In this document: in pieces, positions 38,325 to 51,000 of the stretch
Numbering within the stretch: the stretch's first letter is position 1
How the letters are laid out: each line of letters opens with the position of its first letter
Source of the DNA: Diadema setosum
Lineage: Eukaryota > Echinodermata > Echinoidea > Diadematoida > Diadematidae
Direction of reading: 5' to 3'
Length of the DNA stretch: 64,000 nt
NCBI GenBank assembly: GCA_033980235.1
Contig: CM067063.1
Coordinates: forward strand, 42,656,354 to 42,720,353
The notes under the pieces: generated by a model
Database searches by the model: none
Seen by the model: the letters and a program-made list of their open reading frames with translations, nothing else
Told to the model about the DNA's origin: nothing
Program-made: the position numbers and the translations under genes

Positions 38325-38580
38325 TATACCATCCCTCGGGTGACAAGACCTCTTATCTCATTTGGAATGTATACGATAAAGCTTCAAATTCAATTTTGAT
38401 TACAAACAACACTGATTTAATGGAGCATCACTCAGTGTAACTCAAAACATTCATATCATTTGATGTTAATATTGATATTATTTTGCAAAAATTTTAAGAA
38501 AATAAAGGGGTTTTTCTTTTGCTCTCCTGAAAACTCATGAATTTGTGATACAAGATTCTGTCACCCCATGGATGATATAT
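38325..38580. mobile_element. Foldback MITE, relative of 3723-3983
   Basis: The left end CGGGTGACAAGACCTCTTAT and the right end (GATACAAGATTCTGTCACCC) are diverged inverted copies, and both match the arms of the element at 3723. The interior is AT-rich and non-coding. It is older than the 3723 copy. Confidence 0.6.
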
Positions 38581-39840
38581 GACCTGTTTTGTATTCAGAT
38601 ATACACTGTATGTCTTATCCTAACAACCCCAATAAAAACAAAAATCTAATGTAAACAAGAGCAATAAGTGTGTGTAAGATATATTTAATAAAAAATATAT
38701 GTTTCACTCACATCTGGGCATTGGCACAAAATTTGATGATTCATCAAAGTGTTGTGTGAGTCCTAGATATTTAGAAAGGTATGGGCTTTAGAGAATTTTG
38801 AGCTCCCGACAATTAATACAAATTTCCTGGAAATTCCACAGAGCAGACACACTTTCCCTGTGAAGGCAAAATCACACAAAGGGGAATTAGGCAGAGATTC
38901 TAGTCCCAATAATGTATCATCTCATTTCCTGCTGATGTCATATATACAATCATACCACATTTATACTGTGGGCAAGTTTCAGAGCATCCGTGAGGAGGTT
39001 CGAAAGCCTGCTCGAAAAAGCGGTCTCTTGTCTGTCTATACTGCTTGGGCTGATTTCGCCTAAGCAGGCCAACCTCGCTCCATTCCCTTGGTAACCAAGT
39101 TCCCCTCTGATACACAGCGCAGATTTTTGAATTTCTTACATAACTGCAAATGTGCAGCCGAGGCTCTTTGAGGCTACTACAGCAAGCTCTGAAATCACCC
39201 TCAGTATGTAGTTTCATAACCTGACCTGACTGGATCTCCTTTTCTGAAATCTGTCTGTTTAGATTGAGCTGAAAGGCTGCTCAAGGCACTGTGCTATAGG
39301 AGGCTTCAGAACCCTTTTTGCTTATGGGGTATCAGTCCCTTGCTGTATCAGGCTTGATGTAGTGGGGTGGGAAAGCTGCCTCTACTAAAGAAATATGATT
39401 TATTTAAATACATGGAGGTAGAAGCTGTCACAAAAACTTCTAGAAATGAAATAATCTCTATGATGATTAGCTTGCTGCCATCTGTAATGCAATGTGTAGG
39501 AAGGATGGGCATCATGTAGTAATGGGGCAATTCAAATTTGAGTTGACAAACCATGTACACATGTGATTCCATTGAGCTCATGGCTGTAGCCTGACGTCTT
39601 GCAAGAATTAACTGCTTCCTCCTCATTAGACCCATGCTATGAGGTGAACAGAGTTGGTAGTAATATTCATGTCAACTCTCAAACAGTCTAGATGTGTCAG
39701 TCGGTGAAGAGTTCCATGCTGACATCATGTCTCATTTTTAGATAATCCATGTACATGCTGTGACATTTGGAGACTCTCCAACTGAAGGGTATCTGAAACC
39801 ATTCTAAGGAAGAAAGTTGAAGGAATTTTTGCAGACTGAC

Positions 39841-39973
39841 CTTCCTTGCAATGACCAGCTGGACGATGCTCCCGCTTGCCCGCAGGGTTTCCACGACGTC
39901 CTTGTGGGTCACGTTGAGTAGTCCTACACCATTGATCAGCAGGATTTCATCCCCCTTCTGTAACCGACCATCC
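39841..39973 (-). CDS. PDZD2-like: PDZD2-like gene, second half of PDZ domain (PDZ2-like)
   Basis: This 133-nt exon follows a strong acceptor (TTTCTCTTTTCTACAG) and ends at a near-consensus donor (AAG|GTCAGT). One leading base completes the split Arg codon, giving AHR-DGRLQKGDEILLING, followed by VGLLNVTHKDVVETL and RASGSIVQLVIARK. These are the beta-D to beta-F strands and the alpha-B helix, and they complete the PDZ fold begun at 57570. The His that starts alpha-B (T-H-K-D-V-V) is the residue that selects class I ligands (Ser/Thr at position -2), so a class I preference is inferred. The exon ends in phase 0 and joins the linker exon at 32011 directly. GC content is visibly higher than in the flanking intron, as expected for real coding sequence. 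Confidence 0.88.
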
Positions 39974-40174
39974 CTGTAGAAAAGAGAAATATGAATAGAC
40001 AAATTTATGCAGACACATGAAAAAAGTGACGGAAAAAAATAATCTATCGTTTTCTAGCATTCTTTGTTTTATTTCGCACTGCAGACAGGTGTGAAGAACT
40101 AATAGCAAATCAGAATTGTTTGTTTGTTTGTTTGTTTTTATTTCTGCATTCAATCAAATACAATTTGAATACAA

Positions 40175-41497
40175 ATTTCAACTAGAAATGTCGCTTTGGC
40201 GACTGGTATGCCTCCGCCATAATGCATGATTTTCCCAATAGGTCTAGATAGTACATGTGGACAATGTGTGATTACATTTTCACAAAATTGGCAAAATATT
40301 GAAATGACAAGTTTGTCACAAATGTGTTGAATGTTCACCTTCCTTGACCTAGGTTTAATTGGATGAATAGGAGAGCATGTATCTAGGGATTTAAGGACTT
40401 TAACTCGACTTTGACCCATTCATACATTTAGGCATTGAGTAATTTTCAAGGTACAGGTGTGGAGAAAAAGTGCAATTTCTGAATTGAATAGTAAATTGTT
40501 ACCATTTTCATCTGGCCCTTGACCCTAAAATTCATAAGATAATCACTGTCAGGTAGAACATGCATAATATGTACTAAGTTTCAAGATAACTTGAGCCACT
40601 TCCGAGATATGGAGGGAAAAGTTAGTTCAGCACTTTCACTTGATCTTTAACCTTTTGACCTTTGAGGCAAAAGAAGAAGAAAAAAAAAAAACTTTCCAGA
40701 GAATTTCTATTAGGTTACACATGTATGCATACACCAAGTGTAAAAAAAAATAACCCTGCTGGCATTGCATGATAGGAGGGAAATAGTAAAATTTTGAAGT
40801 GTTGCACTTGACCTTTGACCCCATGAACCCTACATTCTCTAGATAATCACTTCCAGTCAGTATATGTATAAATACTATGTTCCATGAAGATACCTTGAAC
40901 AATTTTCCAAGGTATGGAGGAAAAAAAAAAAGTTTTAATATTTTTACTTGACCTTTTGACCTTTGACCTTTGACCTCATGACCCAAACTTTCACCAGAGA
41001 ATCTTAATTGGGTAATACAGGTATACACTAAGTTTCAAGAAAATATCTTCAGGCATTCAATAGATATGGTGGAAATAGTGAAATTTTATGTATTTGACCC
41101 TGACCTTTTGACCTTTGACCTTTGACCTCATGACCCAAACTTTCACCAGAGAATCTTAATTGGGTAATACATGTATACACTAAGTTTCAAGAAAATATCT
41201 TCAGGCATTCAATAGATATGGTGGAAATAGTGAAATTTTATGTATTTGACCTTGACCTTTTGACCTTTGACCTTGAGCATGTGCACCCAAAAGTTGATAG
41301 GCACAACTTCACCCCCTAATACACATACATGCCAAGTTTCATTAGGATACCTCAACGGGTTTTGATAGTTACCTTGTCCACAAAATTCATTACGGACGGA
41401 CGGAAGGACGGACGGAAGGACGGACGGACGGACGGACGGACGGACGGACAACCCGAAAACATAATGCCTCCGGCACCACTTCGTGGCGGAGGCATAA
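40175..41497. mobile_element. Dispersed 1.3-kb repeat with TGACCTTTGACC arrays
   Basis: The left part has GGTATGCCTCCGCCATAATG near 40207. The body is a series of units of roughly 150 bases, each with TTGACCTTTGACC; two of them (near 40949 and 41101) are almost identical at a 152-bp period. It passes into an ACGG tetramer repeat and ends with a hairpin, TGCCTCCGGCACC...CGGAGGCA (41465-41494). There is no coding potential. The terminal GCCTCCG(C/G)C / GGCGGAGGC motifs suggest a defined mobile unit. Confidence 0.6.
41392..41450. repeat. (ACGG)n tract
   Basis: Tetramer ACGG/GACG repeats with a few AAGG interruptions form part of the repeat at 40175-41497. The minus-strand frames read Ser/Val/Arg/Pro repeats and are not coding. 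Confidence 0.95.
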
Positions 41498-43119
41498 AAA
41501 GTACAAAGACAAAGAATAGCAAGTGCAGTGAAATAAATTGATAACAGTACACAAATAGATACACATAGGTGATTGCATTGAGCAATGTAGATACATAGAA
41601 ACATAAGATAAAATATACAATATTTTTCAGCAAACAACAGAGATCATTGAACAGGAGACCACCATCGTAAGCAATTACGCTTGAATTAGATGGAGGCCTC
41701 ATAAAATGACTATCCAACGACACAACTTTCTTGGAGGAAAGTGATTCGGTGGGTGCAGTGCAGTTGCAGGTGTGAGTGCAAGATGCAGTTGAAGGAAGAA
41801 AATAGAGATTGGCAAATAAATGACAATCATTTACCATAAATATTTGTTATCTTGATTGGTTTGAAGAATATGATTGTATCAAATATCATTTAAGTGAAGC
41901 TTTCAAAGAATAAATACTAAGTGAAATATGAAAAAGAAAAGTTCTACTGGAGGTATTTTAAGAAAAAAAATGCATAAATATGAATCAGACACTTGACAGT
42001 ATGAATAAGTACAGAATATCATGTTAAAACAACAACAACAAAGTCAATGTAAAGACCACACAATATGCAGTGTAAAAGACATAAAATCTTAATTTCCTAC
42101 TTAATGTAAAAACCAAAGTGACATGATTACTGCTGGCACTGCGTTGCAAAGCATATTTTTCCAATTTACCAAATCCTGTAATCAAGCAACTGTCAGATAA
42201 AGTTAGCAGGAAAGTGCTCCTACATCTTAATTCTGGTTGCCTCTGAGCACTCTTGACTGACTAGACATGTTTGTCACATGGAGCTCAGATATGCTTCTTG
42301 TTCAAGAGTTGAACTGATTCAAAATCAGACAAACTGGTTGATGAAAATGTCACCTAACATTAGCAGATGATGAGTACAACATCTACTCTGATGTTGAACA
42401 CATCTCTCAATCAAGTGAACCATCTGAGAAAAGTCCAACCCTAATGTCACTCTGCATTGCTACTATCCCTCCATCTTGTTTGGTCCCTTCCCATGACAGG
42501 TAGCAAATATATCATAAACCATTCTCACTCATTACATCCACCTGTGAGTCTTCATACAGGATTCTGGGACACATCATGATATCAAAAAAAAAAAAAAGTT
42601 GTACATAAGCAAACATTTTCCATTATCTAAAGTCACAGCCATTTATATCACCCTTTTCAAAAAGTTGAGTATTCAACTCTTTGCAAACATTATTATCCCC
42701 AAATGGGAAAGGGGAAAGATGCCTAGATTTATTGACACTCAGAGAAGTTATCTTTTTGAAAGTCCCTGAATAACTCTTTGAAAAATTGTCATTACCTATG
42801 TCACTGATATAGCAATACAGATTGGAAGCAGAAAAAAAAAATCCTTCATGCAGGGAATGAGGCATAACGGCTTCACACTGTATGTCTACAAAATGAGGGG
42901 GAAATGGAGACAAAGTAACTGAAAAGTTTACATATTGCAAGAGAAACAATTACTTTTAGAACCTAAGTAATTTGTTTAAAGTCATTGCTTGTGTCTAATA
43001 ACATAATTTTTCTAACTGTACTTTTACATACAATTGTTAGTAAAAGTTCTTCTAAAAACCTTAAACATGATTGGGAAATCTTGGCAGTACCCGCTACCCA
43101 ATGATGGTGTTTATTTCTG

Positions 43120-43484
43120 TTAAAGGGGAAGGCTAGTAACTGATCAGTGGGAATCAGTGGAAATGTTGGGAGATGATTGTTCCAATCCTTATGGGATTCA
43201 TTCAAGAGTTCATTGTATATCTATTGTTGTGTGAAAATGATTTGCTTCAGAATGGTCTCATATTCAAGTAATGTGCAGTTTAATGCTTCCAGGTTAGCGT
43301 CCCTGGTCAGTGACGGAGCATTAATCTGCACATTACTTGAACATGAGACCGTTCTGAAGCAAATCATTTTCACACAACAATAGATATACAATGAACTCTT
43401 GAATGAATCCCATAAGGATTGGAACAATCATCTCCCAGCATTTCCACTGATTCCCACTGATCAGTTACTAGCCTTCCCCTTTAA
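43120..43484. mobile_element. TTAA-bounded long palindrome, copy 2
   Basis: This is the same element as at 22521-22885 with about six substitutions in 365 bases. Inverted arms of about 155 bases flank a short loop containing TCCAGGTTAGCGTCCCTGGT. The flanking sequences differ between the two copies beyond the TTAA, so these are independent insertions. Confidence 0.92.
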
Positions 43485-44889
43485 TAAAACGTAGTTTTGT
43501 AGTTTTAGTTTTCATTGTATCAGCTTTGTCAACACGAGTGTTGTGACCTCAATTCAACATCGTACATTTCTTGGCTGGGTGAGGTCTTGATATGTCTTAG
43601 TCCCATACGGGTATGCAATCATGTGTTCTGAAGAACACACAGGGAAAAGACCAGGAGAAAAGAGCAGAATATTACTCCACTCTGAATTATGTTTGTAAGA
43701 TGGTCAGCTTCTCAAAGAATTTCTTGAGAAGTCTATTGATGAAGATATGGTATAGTGCATTGTCATACACTCCATTTCTACTTTCATGCATCCTGATCCT
43801 AGCTAATTAGAAAATTAATAAAGAGAACATAAAACATCACATATATTAATGATCGATATCACAAAGTGAAAATGTCATGGTATTTGTCAGGAGTTATGGT
43901 TACTTGTTGTGTATCTTGAATAGAAACCTGTTGAAATTTCACATTAGAATACAACAAGGCTCACTTATAAAGTCTCCACCCACTGCTACAATAAGTTTTG
44001 ACCTCAGCTTATTCACAACAACCTTGCCAACCATGATACACAAGACATCCACACACTCACTGCACACTTTGTCTTGGAGATATCCTGACCAACAAGAAAC
44101 CACATGCTAATCATTTCACTGCATTGTACTTCATCATTTACTTGACTGCACTCATTTCCAAACCTATACCCAAGGAGTTCCTCAAGAGAGCCATCTTGGT
44201 TTATCAAGATGCATTTTCCTTATCCTACCTTGAGACCAGCTTCAGTGGGATCCAGAACACACAACCAAAACTTCTTCACTTGCCTGAACCAAGCTGTGGT
44301 AGAAGACCAAATACACAGCTCCCTGAAGGGGAGAGTTGTGTGCATCACAAAGCACGTATCCTATCTACTCCCTTTGTTAAACTGTTTAAACATTTCTCCT
44401 CTCTATTCTCTTCTTCAATGTGCAGGGCATTATCTCAAGATCCAGAAGCCTGCCAAATGTTTGCAAACAACTACCTGAGCAGTCAAATCCTCTTTCTCTC
44501 CTGATTCTCTTCATATTATAGACTTCTTGAAGCTCAGAATGGCTGGAATTCAAGGCATCTAGTAGAAGAAGACACCATTTCATCTCATCTTAATACAAAT
44601 GCAAAACCTATTCTCTTTTTTTATGTACTTTAAATAGACCCTTTATGCAATGTATTACATGTTGTGAATATTTCTTTTACTACAGTCTATAGTAACGAAC
44701 CACTTCATGCACCTGCTCCATTCAATTCAGTTCTGTAGGCAGGAATTTACATTTTCAGGTACCTACAATATGTAGCTGTTGCTGGGTAGGGTAAATCTCT
44801 TACAAGCACTGTGGTTGTTAAGGGCAACTTTTGTAAACAAAGTATTTGAAAGAATTTGTATACATTACCAAATGATCAACTAGACCCGG

Positions 44890-47323
44890 AATTTGTCAAG
44901 ACTGACAAATTAGGTGATCCGATCTTTTGAAAATCAATGATTTGAGTTTTGATTCCAATATAGGCATGACTATACAGGTTTCATCTGTGTTTAGGGATAT
45001 TAGCTGTGTGATGTTTGGATACTGATTTTGAAAAGGGAGTCAGGTCTGCCATCTATGGTACCAAATTCCGTTCACACTATAACGAAGATACAGAATAAAG
45101 TATATTTGAGCATTGAGCCCACTTTGCACTGCCAAGATGGCATCTGAACAAAAAGTGATTACTTTGTGAAATGATCGATGTGACATGGTCTTTGCGTGTG
45201 CAAAATATGGGAGAGATAGGACATGTATCAATACAGGATGAAACATTTATGATCTTTGACCCTTATTTACATATCAAGACGGTGTCTGATCAAGTAGTTG
45301 TTATTTTATAAAATAATGTACGTAACATGAACTAAACATGTGCAAAATATGGGGGTGAGAGGGGCTATTTTTCTTGAGTTATTGCAAAGAAAGTTGGAAA
45401 AAGAAAGATATATGAAAATACATCGAAGATAACCTTTAATTTCAACCATGTTTTTGGACGTGATCCCGACATCGTATGAAAAACAAAGGGGACACGTACG
45501 ATAGCGCAAAGTCTCAGCTACAACATATTAAAATCTGGGAGAAATTCACCGAAGGGTAAGTGAGCTAGTGCTCTTTTCGAAAATCAGTGATTTGAGTCCT
45601 GATCCCAATAGGCATGACCGTAAAGGTGTCATCTGTGGTTATGGACATTGGCCGTGTGATGTTTGGATTCTCATTTAGAAAAAAGAGAGTCGGGTTTGCC
45701 ATCTTTGGTTCCATATTCCGTATACACTATATAACGAAGATACACAATGAAGTATATTTGATCATTGACAACACTTTGCACAGCCAAGATGGCATCTGAG
45801 AAAAAAACTGGTTATTTTGTGAAATGATCTTGGTTACGTGGTCTTTGTGTGTGCGAAATATTGGAAAGATAGAACATGTATTCACCAAGATACAGGATGA
45901 TACATTTATGACCTGTGACCCTAATTTACCTACCCAAGATGGTGTTCGATCAAATAGTTGTTACCTTATAAAATAATGTACGTCACATGAACTAATCATG
46001 TGCAAAATATGGGGTTCATAGGGAATGTCTTTCATGTGTTATTGCAAAGAAATTTGCAAAAAGAAAGAAATATGAAAATACATCGAAGCTAAGCTTTTAT
46101 TAAGCGAAGTTTTTCGACGTGATTTCGACGTCGTATGAAAAACAAAAAAACAACGAAGGACACATTACCGATAGCGCATAGTTTCAGCTAACACATATTA
46201 AAATATGGGAGAAATTCACCGTAGGATCAGTGAGATAGTGCTCGATAAAGACAGTCATGTTAATTTTCATTTCAAGAAAAACTGCACTCTTATAGAGATA
46301 ACTCGCAAATGGCTCAGATTTGAAAAGGTTACCTTCAATCTATTTTTACGGGGTGAAGACTTCATCCAGCGAAAACTAATAGAGTATTAAATAAGCTACA
46401 GCATACTGAAATCTGGGTGAAAATTGGCCAAGGATAAGAGAGATACGCTCGAGTAAACTTGAAATTTGATGACGTCATTTTGAAAATTTACTTTTTTATT
46501 TTATTAAGAAATTTGATATCTTTTCATCATTTTTCCAGCATCGCCAACCCATGAAATGACATGTACAACTCATCAGCTTTCAGAATATGTTACAAAAATG
46601 GGGGGTCACCGTCCATCCTGACGAGTAAAATCGGATTCAAAATTGGCGGTTTTTTGGCATTGTTGCACTGTATATCGCCATTGACGCGCGCGCGGATTTT
46701 CAACTTTGACGGGCCCGTATGACGTCATATTGAGTCGGATTGACTTGAAACTTGGTAGAAATATTCCTTGACATTTCAGGCATCCGATTTGTGTAAAAAA
46801 AGTGTAAATTTCTATTGCATATGAGCTGTACGTGCGTATATGCGCGCGTGCGTACGCGTCCGTCCAATTTTTTCAATTTTTCAAAAAATGCTCCAAATGG
46901 TCTGAAACGTGTCCAAAAAAATTTTGAGCTCGATTTGAGCATACAAATATTTCAACGCGCGCGTACGCGCACGTTTCATGAGAAAGTATGCATTTTGAGA
47001 ATATGAGTAAAATGCCCATAACTTGAAATATATGTGACGTAAATTTCATTGAAAAACTCCATTCCATTAATGAGATATGATTGAGAATGTGTTTTCATAT
47101 AATGACGTCATAGTGACGTCACGATTGACCAATCACAATGATATTTTAGATTTGTCGTCTTTGGGACATGATACATATATGGTATGAGTTTGAAATTGAT
47201 ACTCTGAGAACATTCTGAGTAAGTAGATGCACAAATTTTGTCCAGAAAGAAAGAAGAAGAAGAAGAAGAACAAAGAATCCGTACAGATACAGAAGGTGAT
47301 CCGAGAGGATACTCGGATCACCT
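44890..47323. mobile_element. 2.4-kb non-coding element with internal tandem duplication
   Basis: The left boundary has a hairpin (AATTTGTCA, AGAC, TGACAAATT at 44890-44911) followed by TTAGGTGATCCGA. The right boundary is a hairpin (AGGTGATCCGAG, loop AGGATA, CTCGGATCACCT at 47294-47323), so TAGGTGATCCGA and TCGGATCACCTA form short terminal inverted repeats. Inside, about 650 bases are duplicated in tandem (44925 onward and 45575 onward, for example CACTTTGCAC and CCAAGATGGCATCTGA in both), with a partial third copy near 46190. The right part has alternating CG/CA tracts. No protein is encoded. The superfamily is unclear; a Helitron/Helentron derivative is one option. Confidence 0.55.
47294..47323. 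repeat. 12-bp-stem hairpin at the right end of the 2.4-kb element
   Basis: AGGTGATCCGAG and CTCGGATCACCT pair perfectly around AGGATA and are followed by AATT. It is preceded by a GAA-type trinucleotide tract (47251-47271). Confidence 0.9.
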
Positions 47324-48068
47324 AATTCAGAAGAAATCAACAAATATGTTTAGAATGCACAGTCACATACTTTTTTCTATTATGATGAGTCAGTTATTAT
47401 TTTTCAGCTCTTTCTCAATGCCAAATAGCAGGTGAACCAGTTTAGATTTCTTGTACAATCGGTTTCTGGCCGGAGTTTATAGGTACATTGTGTGATGACC
47501 AACACAATACCTAGTAGGCCAGTTGACTCTGCATCTATTCAAATCCATGGACACTCTTCTTCCTTTTTTCCCCCTAGTGACCTAGTGGAGTAACAAATAT
47601 TTAGTTTACCTAGCTGTTCCATGTTAATGAATTCCAATACATAGAATGCAGTTTGAATACATTTGTTGTTGCTATGTAAGGCAAGCCTCAGACAAACTTT
47701 CTGGTGGCTAGGAACAGGTTTGGTTATAAGGGTATAAGATAAGATTTAATAAGCTATGCACAAGATTTGAATATTTCTGGTAAAGAAGTCTTTTGATAAA
47801 CAATTGTAAGATTATTTCAAAATATGGGTATAGGCAGGGTTCAAGATTAGCAGCTGCTTGGTTGTCTGGGGCCCCTAAAAATTGATGTTGGGCCACTCAA
47901 TTTCCAAAAAAGCTATCTCTTGGTGGCCTGATTGGGCAGCTAAAATAAAAACTGAATGTTTACATTTCCTCTTATTTTGAGCAACTGTACTTCTTTTTTG
48001 GGCCACCAAATTCTAAATTCAAAGATTTTAGGAGCCCAAACAGGTCATATGAGATAAAATACAGTAAT

Positions 48069-48095
48069 GCCTCTTTCACCCTTCGGGCAGAGGCA
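48069..48095. repeat. Hairpin remnant related to the end of the 40175 repeat
   Basis: TGCCTCTTTCACCCTTCGGG then CAGAGGCATAA has the same stem layout as the 3' hairpin at 41465-41494 (TGCCTCCGGCACC...GGAGGCATAA). It is probably a solitary end of that repeat family. Confidence 0.45.
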
Positions 48096-51000
48096 TAAAA
48101 ATAGCGATAAATGAAAATACCAATAGCCCTGGTATATATAGACATGAACAAAGATTTAAAAATGCAAGGATCAATCAATCTCTCCTTTATTGCTGCCCCG
48201 AAGGAGTTAAATTGTTTTACCAATTAATACTCAAAAGATTGAATTGGAGGCAAAAAATTCACTAGGAATTTAAAAGCAGACTTCAGTTCTAAAGAATTGA
48301 TATCCTGGACTTTGAACTTGGTCACTCCCTCAATCACTTCCCAAAGTGACATCAGATCATAAGAGTATGGAATGTGAAGTCATTATATGATGCCGCAGTA
48401 ATGTTGATTTTTCAATGGTTGGACTGCATGGGAAAAAGACAAGTAAATTTAAGAGAAATTCTAAGGGGTATAAATGAATGAAAGTCTGCCACACTTTGTA
48501 CACCTATGAATGTGATCTCCAATGTTTACAAAGTCCAAAACTTGTAGAAGAGCATGTCATCTCGAACCTGCTATGCGACTCATCTTTCTTCCTCCAATCT
48601 CAAAAACAATAGGTGATCATTATCTTGGAATGCTACAAGGTTAATTACATATATCCTCACTAATTGTTCTATGTCCTGTCTTTAAACAGTAATCCTGTGT
48701 GTTTACATTAGCTGACATTAAAGGTGTACACCAGTGTTAGGACAACAAATAAATTGCTTCCCTTCCTCTGTACCAGCTTTGACAACAGTCTGCATTCTTT
48801 TCTCTTGGCACTGCAAGTTATTCACTTCCCATAGAAATCCTCAAAAGTGGCTCAAGATTGTAACAGTAATCTATGCAAACCAAGATTTTGGTATTTTTGT
48901 ATTATGTTTAAATATACATACTGTGGAAAAATCTGATATTTTTGAAGGTAATGCTGAGAACCAAAACAAAAGGCAAAGACTACAGATGAAGTCCTGAAGA
49001 TGAAATTGTGAAGACGAAAACAGAAAAGCATACCATTATTTCCTATGAACATTCACCAGTGAATTGAGAAACAACCATTCCATAATGAACAGGATATCAG
49101 ATACTAATTCAGGTCTGCTCAAAAAGACTTCCTCCCTTTGACATTTTGTTCAGGATCAGCTTAATAACACACCAAACAATCCATCCATCACTACATCCAT
49201 TGTGTAATGAATTAAATGTTGGCAAGCTTAACTTGAAATCAGTGAACAAATATGTCCCCCACTTTGGAGAGCTGACAAAAATCAATATTTGACTATCATA
49301 CCACTACAAAGCCATTCTTTGCCTTAAATCTTCACACAGATTTTTGACTTGCACAGATGCACTTGACATGTCAAGAAGAAGAGAATACACTATTATGTAC
49401 ACCTACATGTACATCATTTTCTTATATAGGGTTGCGTTGTGTAATAAACACAAGCACATATTTTACACATAATGTTGTATTATAGCACAAAAATATATTT
49501 GCCAGCTCTGAATAAGTAAAAAAAAAAATGATCTTTTTTTTATTATTATTTTTTTTTTATTTTTTATCTTTTTTTTAATTTATTTATTTATATTTTTTTT
49601 AAGGGGGGTGGTTTTATAATTCCAGTAGAAATTCAGATGATTTCTCCTGTTGACTTGCTTTAGGACAATGCTGCTTGGCTTTGAAAAGCTGTACAGGTTT
49701 CGGACAGGTGGAAGAAAACATTACTGAATTAATACTAAGAAAAATTGTTCAGTTGATTTACATCTGAAATTTATCCCTATCTTTAAAACTATCTGACTAA
49801 ATTCCGTAAGAGAGGGGAGGACCTGTGAAGTTATTGACTATCGAGCAGGTTTACACTACAGTCAGTTACAGAATATTCTTTTCTAGTGTAAAGGGAAGGC
49901 AGCAAGTAAGATTGAAACTTTGCCTAAATTGGAAACATTTGTATAAATAGATATATGGAAAACTGTCTGCTAGCTGTAAGTAAGCATAAGTATACTTTGC
50001 CTCTCTCAAAAAGATGTAAGCAAAGAGTACTTAAGATGACTTTTTTTCCCTCTAGAGATAAGGGAACATAAGTGGAGGTAATTCTATTACCCCGACCCGC
50101 TGAGAGAAGGGGGATAAACATGCTCTTCTAGCAGGATGTTGTTCTGAAAGTCTACACCCCAGACTGGCCATAATCGCCAGCCTGCAAGCAGCTTTCATTC
50201 TCAGCCCGTCTTCCTGCCCAGCATGAAACATCAACTACACAGCAGCCATCTTTTTTTCCTCTTTCCTTTCATGAATTCACTCCTCTCTGATAGCTGAACA
50301 TTTTATCTCAAGTCACTCAGTCTCTCCAAGAATATGATTTTAACAAACATTCAAGAATCTGCTACTGCCTTTGCTAGCACAGTAAAGTTCACGTTGTCCA
50401 AGTTTCTCGCCTGCAGCAACAACCTGTGTAAAGGACTACCTGTTACCAATTACCATAAAACTCTCAGAGAAAATGTGTAAGTTGAGTTAGATTTCATCAT
50501 TTGTATCCATACATGCATCAATAAATGTCAACATTACCTATTCTGAAGGATGATGATTTTTTTTTTATTGTTTCTTGTTTTATTTAGAGGCAAACTTTTG
50601 TTTGTCTGGGTATGAAAAAGAAGAGTTTAGTATTTAACAATAAGTGTATTACTTCTTGCATATTCACTGAAATTCATAAAAAGAAATATCCACAGAATAA
50701 CTGCTTTTTGTCATTACCAACATATCAATTGAGTTCTACCATTGGACAGTGAAAAAAAAAGTAAAATTAAGTATCAGCCATGAGCGTGAGATGAATTTTT
50801 TTTTTTTTATTATTCAGGATCACTCAAAATACCATGCTAATTGGGGTTATAAAGCCTCCTAAAACAAGCCAGATAACATAGCATGGAAAGACACATGGCA
50901 CAGAGTATTCTACACTCATCTTCCCTCAATCTTCTACAATCATGTAATAGAAGTCATCACAGGAAATTCTTTTTGTATAATTGACACATCTGAAATGTAA

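Larger units (their letters stand above)
32012..39840 (-). other. Intron between PDZ2 and the linker exon, 7.8 kb
   Basis: It contains the 59-bp minisatellite at 32653, a small TTAA-bounded candidate at 33342, the LINE fragment at 36784-37836 and a foldback at 38325. Poly-A/T runs are frequent. A GC-richer patch at 38980-39220 has open frames on both strands but no supported product. The rest shows nothing recognisable. Confidence 0.6.

Noticed and set aside
38900..39217. 105-codon minus-strand frame in a GC-richer patch
   Set aside because: The plus strand is also open and the peptide is Cys/Arg-rich without a family signature. It is possibly an old repeat, not a supportable gene.
41352..41837. 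161-codon minus-strand open frame with a Ser-Val-Arg-Pro repeat
   Set aside because: The repeat peptide is simply the translated ACGG tetramer tract in a dispersed repeat.
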